This document shows, piece after piece, positions 57,838 to 64,000 of a DNA stretch of 64,000 nucleotides. The DNA is taken from contig NZ_CP012665.1 of NCBI RefSeq assembly GCF_001318295.1, forward strand, positions 62,001-126,000. The letters are read 5' to 3'. Below the pieces are notes generated by a model. It did not search any database and had not been told where the DNA came from. It worked only from the letters and a program-made list of their open reading frames with translations. Positions within the stretch are counted from its first letter, which is position 1. Each line of letters begins with the position of its first letter. The translations under genes were made by a program, and so were the position numbers. This DNA is from Candidatus Xiphinematobacter sp. Idaho Grape. GTDB lineage: Bacteria; Verrucomicrobiota; Verrucomicrobiia; Chthoniobacterales; Xiphinematobacteraceae.

Positions 57838-59310
57838 CTATCCGGCGCTATTTAGTTTCTCAAAATGTTGCTGCTCTTTGTTAGTTAAGAGGGCTTCGGT
57901 CTCTTTATACTGCGTATTGATAGAGAGCATGGCTTCATACTGTGCCAGGGCTTGGATATAACCAAACCGTGCTTGGAGGACGGCGGTTTGCGACTGGAGT
58001 AATTTGATCTTGGCATTAAAAACTTCCAGTTGGGTTCCTACGCCACTGTCAAATTGCTCGCGGGCCAGTCGAAGTGTTCCCGCCGCCTGCACTACATTGG
58101 CTTGTTGGCTCCTTATAACCTCTTGAGCCTGCCGTAAGTCGGCAATGCTCTGCTGAATACTGGCAATAACAGAGCGTGCACTGTTGTCGTATCTGATTCT
58201 AGACTGCTCCAGCAACGCCTTAGATTGTATGACCTCGCTGCTATAGGCATTGAGTCCACCAAAGACGTTCCAAGTCCCATTAAGACCGAAAAACCATCCA
58301 CCCGTAGCTCTCCTAGGATGGGAGCGGGTATTGTTTTGAACGAGATATCCACCACCTAAAGTGATCTTAGGATACCTATTAGAAATAGCTTCCCTGACCG
58401 AAGCTGCTTGCGAGAGGATGCACTCTCGCTGGGCTTTTAGAATTGGACTTCTGGCAAGTCCTATTCGAACGGCTTCTTCTGAAGAGACGGCGCAGAACCT
58501 TACCTCTAGATCACCTACCACACGAAAGGGAATCTCTGCGTGTTTCGTATAGTTCATTCCGAGAAGTTTAACAAGTTGATGCTGAGAGATGCACAAGTTG
58601 TTCTGCACTCTCACCAGAGTAGACGCCGCACTAGCAACGGCTGCCTGAGCCTGGAGTACGTCCAGCTTTGGAACGGTGCCCACCTGGTAGTGCTTCTTTT
58701 GGCTCTCTAACTGGTCTTCTAGCAGGGCAACAGATTGCTCCTGAACTGCGACGAGAGCGCGATCGAGAATGACTCGAAAAAATGCAGTTTTTACCTGTGC
58801 AATAACACTATCGATTGTGCTGCGTAAGGTAAAGAAAGACATATTCTCCTGATGTTTTACGGCTCGCATGCCGGCTAAACTTCCTCCCCCGTCGAATACC
58901 AGCTGTTGGGCGGCGAGTTGTGTCTTCCAAAAAAAGTGATTCACCGTACCGCGTCCACTAGGGAATTTCATGGGAGAGCTATCTGTAACGGGCGGAATCT
59001 CATTAAAGGCGTTGGTAATTGAAGATGGCACATCTTGAAAAGCACTAGTTGCGACAAGTCGTGGCAGAAGCTGGGCACGTGTGCTAATAAGCTTTCCATG
59101 AACAGACCGGATTTGCTGGATGGAATTCAGGATTTCTGGATTGTGTCGAAGCGCATATCGCATGGCATCGTTGAGAGTGAGAAGCTTGGGATTAATGCCA
59201 AGTTTTTTTATCCTATCGGGACGGACATGAGGAACGCTATCACTGGCAAGCAATGGTGTTACAAAGAGTACACCAGAGGCGGAAAAATTCGCTACGGAGG
59301 CCAGTGACAT
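57838..59310 (-). CDS. Outer-membrane efflux channel, TolC family
   Basis: Trimeric outer-membrane duct for efflux or type I secretion. Two OEP repeats of long alpha-helices (Ala/Gln-rich, about 30-250 and 270-490) with LTLNDAMRYALRHNPEIL at the start and VGTVPKLDVLQAQAAV and SGVGTQLEVFNAKIKL as the paired conserved segments. The frame is open to 59781, but the ATG at 59310 gives a signal-peptide-like start (MSLASVANF...LLASDS) and the normal length of 490. Another signal-like stretch lies upstream (about 59450-59510) without a standard start codon. No inner-membrane pump or adaptor gene is adjacent. Confidence 0.85.
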   Translation of the reverse strand: MSLASVANFSASGVLFVTPLLASDSVPHVRPDRIKKLGINPKLLTLNDAMRYALRHNPEILNSIQQIRSVHGKLISTRAQLLPRLVATSAFQDVPSSITNAFNEIPPVTDSSPMKFPSGRGTVNHFFWKTQLAAQQLVFDGGGSLAGMRAVKHQENMSFFTLRSTIDSVIAQVKTAFFRVILDRALVAVQEQSVALLEDQLESQKKHYQVGTVPKLDVLQAQAAVASAASTLVRVQNNLCISQHQLVKLLGMNYTKHAEIPFRVVGDLEVRFCAVSSEEAVRIGLARSPILKAQRECILSQAASVREAISNRYPKITLGGGYLVQNNTRSHPRRATGGWFFGLNGTWNVFGGLNAYSSEVIQSKALLEQSRIRYDNSARSVIASIQQSIADLRQAQEVIRSQQANVVQAAGTLRLAREQFDSGVGTQLEVFNAKIKLLQSQTAVLQARFGYIQALAQYEAMLSINTQYKETEALLTNKEQQHFEKLNSAG

Positions 59311-60196
59311 CCGGTTAGACCGACGAGAACAGAAAGGTACTGGTAGAGACGTCAGTGGAAAAAAGGGAGTAGCTTGGTAGGATGCGACTGGAAAAGAACT
59401 TTGTGCCCCCGAAGAGGGAATAAGAAAAAATGACGGGGAAGTAATCGAAAGCTCTGCCTGGAGAGAAGTAGTAAAAAGGACAGTACTCAACACACTTCCC
59501 AGATGCCACTTTCTAACTAGCAGGCGTAGGTCTTCTTGAAAGTTACACCTGGCTAATTGACCTTCAGGACGGGTACTCGACAACTTGCCAACTGCTGTGA
59601 CTCTTTTTTCAAAAGGGGAATTTCTTCTATAGCACTGACTATCCTGCCCTTCCAAGATGTTACTCCTCATAGTGTGAGCCTGGCAGCATGCAAGCGGCAT
59701 CCTGCAATATTGGAACGGGGATTTACAGGGAACAGAATAAAAGAACATGACCGGGCGCCTCTCGCGAGGCTTCTCCAACATCCTACGCTACTGTTCACTT
59801 ATCGACTCCTTGCTGAGGCTGGTTCCAAGAATGCAATTTGCGGATTTTGCCAAACTCTCTCAACTCTCTCCATAGCTGGAGGCTTTTTCAGGCCACTTCT
59901 AGCCCCGACGGACATAAACACAACACCTCCAAGTAGCGTGTGGCTCTTGCAGTCCCTACAAATGAGGCCGCGCGGGAACTGGATTCTAGCAGCAGAAACC
60001 CTCTAGGAAAAAACTCCAGGCGCGCCCAACTAACTAGCCCTTTACCTCGGATCAAGCAATGATGAACTTTATTCTCATGCGACAGCAGGGACTTCAGTAG
60101 AAGTGTGGGGGCATATTGGGCATAGCGGGAAGTTCGAGTTTCTTCACTCACACTACCTCCTTCCCGGTGGTATCGCTTTTCAGACTTGACAATGAC
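59311..60196. other. Open region upstream of the TolC gene
   Basis: About 890 bp between the chosen TolC start and the ispA stop. The TolC frame continues open for 157 more codons (to 59781), and part of that reads like a signal peptide (WHLGSVLSTVLFTTSLQA). A plus-strand frame (59557-60006) is antisense to it. Whether this is an N-terminal extension, decayed sequence or nothing cannot be told. Confidence 0.45.
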
Positions 60197-61078
60197 TTAG
60201 CGCTTACGCTCGAGCAAAAAGAACGCAAGCTTCTGGAGAAGCTTGGCCCTAGGCCCGAAAGATTCAATGGCGCGGCGAGCGCTACAAGTGAAACGCGCGG
60301 CCTCTCGCCTTGAGGCCCCAACTCCCATGAGTGCAGGATAGGTAGCCTTTTTAGCAGCAACATCCTTGCCAGCACTCTTTCCAAGACATCCGCTAGTCTG
60401 CGTGACGTCGAGGATATCGTCAACAATCTGGAAGGCAAGGCCAAGGTTTTCACCAAATGTTGTGAGCGAAGCAAGGTTTGATGGCGTTGCGTTAGCAACC
60501 ATAGCACCAAGACGTAGAGAGACAACAATCATTGCGGAGGTCTTACACCGATGAATGAAGTAAAGCTCCGAAAGCCCACGCTTTTGCCCCTCTCCCTCTA
60601 GATCTGCTACCTGTCCAGCAATAAGCTTGCGACTGCCAGCAGCACGAGAAAGCTCGGAGAGAAACATCTGAGGAGAATAACGCAGTGTGGGATGGGCCTG
60701 CGCTAAAATTTCAAATGCGAGCGTCAATAATGCATCACCGGCCAGGAGGGCGATAGCTTCACCAAAAACCTTGTGGGCAGTGTAACAACCACGGCGAAAA
60801 TTGTCATTGTCTAAGCAGGGAAGATCATCATGAATAAGCGAGTAGGTATGAACACACTCAAGGGCGGCAGCTACTGGCAGTGCATCTTTTTCTTTTCCAC
60901 CACAAATTTCACAAGCGGCTATGCATAAAATGGGACGTAGACGCTTCCCCCCTGCAAAAAGGCTGTAGCGCATAGCGCGATGCAAGCTCTCCGGCTTGAT
61001 GGATGGATGAGGCAGAAAGTTGTCTAGTGTTTTATCTATCAAGCGAGCCTTTTCGCCAAGATAGTGAGTCAATTCCAT
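60197..61078 (-). CDS. ispA: Polyprenyl (farnesyl/geranyl) diphosphate synthase
   Basis: Builds C15 or similar isoprenoid diphosphates, precursors for undecaprenyl carrier and quinones. First Asp-rich motif DDLPCLDND (DDxxxxD, short-chain type), second DDILD, plus GGKRLRP and FQIVDDILD. Length 293. The ATG at 61078 is preferred to the TTG two codons upstream. The six-residue FARM insert is typical of bacterial IspA. Chain length cannot be fixed by sequence alone. No dxs or xseB is adjacent. Confidence 0.93.
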   Translation of the reverse strand: MELTHYLGEKARLIDKTLDNFLPHPSIKPESLHRAMRYSLFAGGKRLRPILCIAACEICGGKEKDALPVAAALECVHTYSLIHDDLPCLDNDNFRRGCYTAHKVFGEAIALLAGDALLTLAFEILAQAHPTLRYSPQMFLSELSRAAGSRKLIAGQVADLEGEGQKRGLSELYFIHRCKTSAMIVVSLRLGAMVANATPSNLASLTTFGENLGLAFQIVDDILDVTQTSGCLGKSAGKDVAAKKATYPALMGVGASRREAARFTCSARRAIESFGPRAKLLQKLAFFLLERKR

Positions 61079-61560
61079 AACCAAAGACAGTCTAATCCTC
61101 CAGGCTGTTGCAGTTTATTGGATGGCACACACCCAAAGCCATTCTGATATAATTTAAGTGATATGACTGAGTTCAGGGCCTTAGGAGACACCACTCCGGA
61201 GGCTGTTGCAAACTTATCTGGCAGCAGCTGGTATAGGCTCCTTTAGGCAGCCCTTCCCCTACTTTAACCTATTATGTGGGGGTTACACAGTTTTGTGGTG
61301 ATTTGATGCTAACACTTCAGTTGGAACCGGAAGAGAAGTAGACGGCCCTAGGAATCTGTGGTCTCGCGCCCAGCCGCAACTTCACCCCAACGCATTTCCT
61401 TTTGCAATAGGAAGGGCCTTTGTATGAGGCTAGGACCCCATCAGAAACTCGAGGAGGAGCCTTGCCGGAGTCCTCCTAGGCGTCGCTCTCTTGTCCCATA
61501 AAATGTTGTGATATCCTCTTGTGCCTCACAATATTGGAGAGCAGCTCCCAAAATACCCCT
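61079..61560. other. Gap without a gene (ispA-mnmG)
   Basis: 482 bp. A 7-bp hairpin AGGAGGA/TCCTCCT (61452-61458 with 61471-61477) and a repeated AGGCTGTTGCA (near 61102 and 61199) are the only patterns seen. It contains the mnmG 3' end region on the minus strand, without a clear terminator. Confidence 0.55.
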
Positions 61561-63441
61561 CTACCTGGAATGCTCTAGATAGCGCTGTTTTTCTACCCAA
61601 ATAGAAAGCAGAGCAATATCGGCTGGTGTGACTCCGCTAATGCGTGAGGCTTGGCCAAGCGTTTCCGGGCGTACCTGAGAAAATTTTTGAATTGTTTCAT
61701 TCCTTAGCCCAGTAACTTGAGAAAAATCTATCCACTCGGGGATACAGAGAGCCTCCTGACTGTTGGCGCGAGCTACTTGTTCTTTTTGGCGGTGAATATA
61801 TCCCTCATATTTCAGTTCGACTTCTACTGATTCCCAAATAGAGTCCGGGTACTTATTGCGCCATGCTGGGTCTACGGCAGAAAAAGAATTTTCTGGGCGA
61901 CGCAGCCATACAGAAAGAGGTACTCCGTCCTGTCGTATCCGATGTGCTTCCAGCATCAATTCCTGAAAGGCGGAATTCCTTTCTTCATAACAGTGCTTAC
62001 GGATTCCCCCTACTAGTCCTACTCGAATTCCTTTTCCTGTTAGGCGGAGATCGGCATTATCCTGGCGGAGGAGTAGACGAAATTCAGCCCGGCTAGTGAA
62101 CATCCGATAAGGTTCTAGTGTTCCACGGGTTACTAAATCATCTACCAACACCCCTATATAGGCTTCAGAGCGTGATAATATCCACGGTGGCCTACCTTGC
62201 ACCTGTAAAGCAGCGTTTGCACCAGCCACAAGTCCTTGAGCTGCAGCCTCTTCATAGCCAGAACTTCCATTGATCTGACCAGCAAAATACAATCCAGTAA
62301 CCTGATGGGTCTCCAAAGTGCGCTTTAATTGTGTGGGTGGACAATAATCGTACTCTACGGCATATCCTGGCCTGAGAAGCTCTGCGTTTTCTAGGCCACG
62401 AATGCTCCGTATCAGTTCATATTGTACCCCAAAAGGCAGGCTGGTAGAGACACCGTTCACGTAGACCTCATCTGTGTGATGCCCTTCTGGTTCCAGAAAA
62501 ACCTGGTGCTGGGACTTATCAGCAAATTTTACCACCTTGTCCTCTATAGAGGGACAATATCTAGGCCCCACCCCCTCAATACGTCCATTATAAAGAGGAG
62601 ACTGATGGAGGTTCTCTCGAACAATCGCGTGTGTCTTTTCATTAGTACAAGTAATCCAACAGGGAATTTGCTTCACGTGAAACCTTCCATGCTTCCAAGC
62701 ATTAAGGGTAAAGATATCATTTACACCTCGTTTTAGGGTATGAGAGATGGCACTAAAAAGTGGAGGGGGCTCTTCGCCATCCTGTCGCTGACAGGCTTCA
62801 AAGTGGATAGATTTTGCCAGAAGGCGGCAGGGTGTGCCTGTCTTGAACCGACCAATTTCAAACCCCAACTCCTGCAGGCATTTACTTAACCCTGAAGCTG
62901 TCTCTCCCAGTCTTCCTCCTTCTTGATTGCATGTGCCAACATGCAACAACCCTTGCAAAAAGGTGCCTGTGGTAACCACCGCAGCTGATGTACGGTAACA
63001 GACTCCCAATTGCGTCCTAATACCAACTATGCGTCGTTCCTCAACATAGAGATGAGCCACAGCCGCCTGATGAATCTTCAGCTCTGGCTCCCTTTCCAGT
63101 AAAGCCTTCACCCGAAATTGGTAGGCCTTTTTGTCACATTGGGCTCTCGGTGCCCGGACGCTGGGGCCTTTGCGCATATTGAGCATGCGGAACTGGATAC
63201 CTGTGGCATCTGTATTCAGTCCCATTATCCCCCCCAAGGCATCAATTTCCCGAACTATGTTTCCTTTGGCCAATCCACCGATTGCAGGATTACAAGACAT
63301 CTGGGCAATAGTATCTGCATTCTGAGTCAGCAAAAGAGTGCGACACCCTAACCGCACAGAGGCCATGGCCGCCTCTACTCCGGCGTGCCCGGCACCGATT
63401 ACTACTACATCAAAGTTCTCGGGATAGTTGAAGACTGACAT
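61561..63441 (-). CDS. mnmG: tRNA uridine-5-carboxymethylaminomethyl modification enzyme MnmG (GidA)
   Basis: With GTPase MnmE, modifies the wobble uridine of several tRNAs. FAD-binding start [38 protein letters not shown] near residue 50 (seen as [13 protein letters not shown]), FKTGTPCRL and the later [21 protein letters not shown]. The C-terminal helical domain (about 550-626) for MnmE contact ends [10 protein letters not shown]. Length 626 is standard. MnmA, the other wobble-uridine enzyme, is also in the window; mnmE and rsmG, frequent neighbours, are not. Confidence 0.97.
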   Translation of the reverse strand: MSVFNYPENFDVVVIGAGHAGVEAAMASVRLGCRTLLLTQNADTIAQMSCNPAIGGLAKGNIVREIDALGGIMGLNTDATGIQFRMLNMRKGPSVRAPRAQCDKKAYQFRVKALLEREPELKIHQAAVAHLYVEERRIVGIRTQLGVCYRTSAAVVTTGTFLQGLLHVGTCNQEGGRLGETASGLSKCLQELGFEIGRFKTGTPCRLLAKSIHFEACQRQDGEEPPPLFSAISHTLKRGVNDIFTLNAWKHGRFHVKQIPCWITCTNEKTHAIVRENLHQSPLYNGRIEGVGPRYCPSIEDKVVKFADKSQHQVFLEPEGHHTDEVYVNGVSTSLPFGVQYELIRSIRGLENAELLRPGYAVEYDYCPPTQLKRTLETHQVTGLYFAGQINGSSGYEEAAAQGLVAGANAALQVQGRPPWILSRSEAYIGVLVDDLVTRGTLEPYRMFTSRAEFRLLLRQDNADLRLTGKGIRVGLVGGIRKHCYEERNSAFQELMLEAHRIRQDGVPLSVWLRRPENSFSAVDPAWRNKYPDSIWESVEVELKYEGYIHRQKEQVARANSQEALCIPEWIDFSQVTGLRNETIQKFSQVRPETLGQASRISGVTPADIALLSIWVEKQRYLEHSR

Positions 63442-64000
63442 GTCTACTTTATCTTTATGAAGGAAGTAAGCACCCAGCAGTAGATCAGTAAATTACTGAA
63501 AGTCGAGCTTACTCACCGCATCAAAAAAACAAGCGGGATCACTCGCTGAGAACGAGTTTCTCTATACTGTCCTGTTTAGCCCGAAGCTCTAGAGAGTGTT
63601 CCCTCTCTCCGAAGAGCGTTGGCTTCCTCCGTCACTCTCGATATTAGGGAGGGGCATGACAAGAAACTTCCGAATACTCGAGTGGGAAAACACATAGAGA
63701 CTTATGTCTAACTTTATCGTCATCGGCAGTTTATCTAGTTGCGTAAGACTTGTCAGACCTTTCTGCCAATGGAACTCGAAGCGGAGATTTCAAGAGAGAA
63801 CAATAGCACCTCCGTCCACTAAAGTTAATACGCGCTTCTTCTTATCACTTAGTAGGAAGGCAGAGGTGAGTTTCCCAGGATTGCTATTGTCAAACTGCTA
63901 GCCTTCATTGAGAATGGTGAGGCGCACTTTTGTAGTGCAATTAAGTTACGAAATAGGGTATCACGGCACGCCCAAGCCGTGCTCAAAACTCTCGAAGACA
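63442..64000. other. Terminal gap without a recognised gene
   Basis: 559 bp upstream of mnmG to the window edge. A hairpin CACGGC/GCCGTG (63962-63967 with 63976-63981) stands near the end. The frame at 63704-63901 has no family similarity. A gene may begin beyond the window. Confidence 0.5.

Noticed and set aside
59557-60006. 149-codon plus-strand frame as a gene
   Set aside because: It lies antisense to the open upstream part of the TolC frame, with no recognisable domain.

Overview
The window reads as a stretch of bacterial chromosome of intermediate G+C. It has no plasmid, phage or insertion-sequence genes, and I found no tRNA, rRNA or CRISPR array. The gene set points to a Gram-negative member of the Verrucomicrobia/Chlamydiae side of the PVC group: LpxC fused to FabZ, LpxA, KDO and heptose genes for lipopolysaccharide, LL-diaminopimelate aminotransferase (DapL), McsA-McsB-ClpC protein-arginine phosphorylation, a SecDF fusion, and an EF-P whose loop reads TPGN. 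Many 450-960 bp gaps carry no convincing gene, biosynthetic genes are scattered (trpC and trpD lie about 9 kb apart) and the pheA gene is eroded. I infer a host-associated lineage undergoing genome reduction; a nematode symbiont such as Candidatus Xiphinematobacter would fit, but this is inference and no database was searched.

Layout. 1-3.9 kb: chaperones dnaK (5' end outside the window), groES and groEL, closed by a strong terminator. 4-7.4 kb: rsfS, nadD and a DEDDy exonuclease on the minus strand, then a ferritin-like/VIT1 iron exporter and peptide deformylase. 7.4-8 kb: a gap with a possible remnant of a SAM-riboswitch core. 8-13.9 kb: tyrS, PHP phosphoesterase, DUF1802 protein, pyrG, dcd, trxB. 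13.9-18.9 kb: the tight minus-strand operon ilvE-mcsA-mcsB-clpC. 19.8-22.6 kb: bifunctional nuclease, mdh, hisF. 23.4-32.8 kb: a long plus-strand run (lpxC/fabZ-lpxA-kdsD-efp-yajC-secDF-rpsU-epimerase-flavoprotein reductase). 32.9-40.5 kb: a minus-strand run (dapL, sod, MscK-like channel, CBS-pyrophosphatase, and a yqjD/yqjE/yqjK-like envelope operon). 41-46 kb: cysteine desulfurase, trpD, and the overlapping minus-strand kdsB-gmhB-hldA set. 46.7-57.6 kb: phoH, ybeY, mnmA-cutA, trpC, ruvB, hpf and a decayed pheA, separated by large gaps. 57.8-63.4 kb: TolC-like outer-membrane protein, polyprenyl synthase and mnmG on the minus strand.

How the genes work together. Envelope building dominates: lipid A (LpxC/FabZ, LpxA), KDO (KdsD, KdsB), ADP-heptose (HldA, GmhB), inner-membrane protein export (YajC, SecDF), diaminopimelate for peptidoglycan (DapL), isoprenoid carrier precursors (IspA) and an efflux channel (TolC). 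A second theme is protein quality and stress: DnaK, GroESL, ClpC with McsA/B, HPF, SOD, thioredoxin reductase and the iron exporter. A third is tRNA and ribosome care: TyrRS, MnmA and MnmG with a cysteine desulfurase as likely sulfur donor, EF-P, RsfS, YbeY, Def.

I did not find a clearly new multi-gene system. The observations most worth checking are the PheA protein whose prephenate dehydratase part has lost its active-site motifs, a possible orphan SAM-type riboswitch core, a 20-bp perfect inverted repeat that would hide an AGGAGG just upstream of mnmA, and a cluster of hairpins downstream of phoH.
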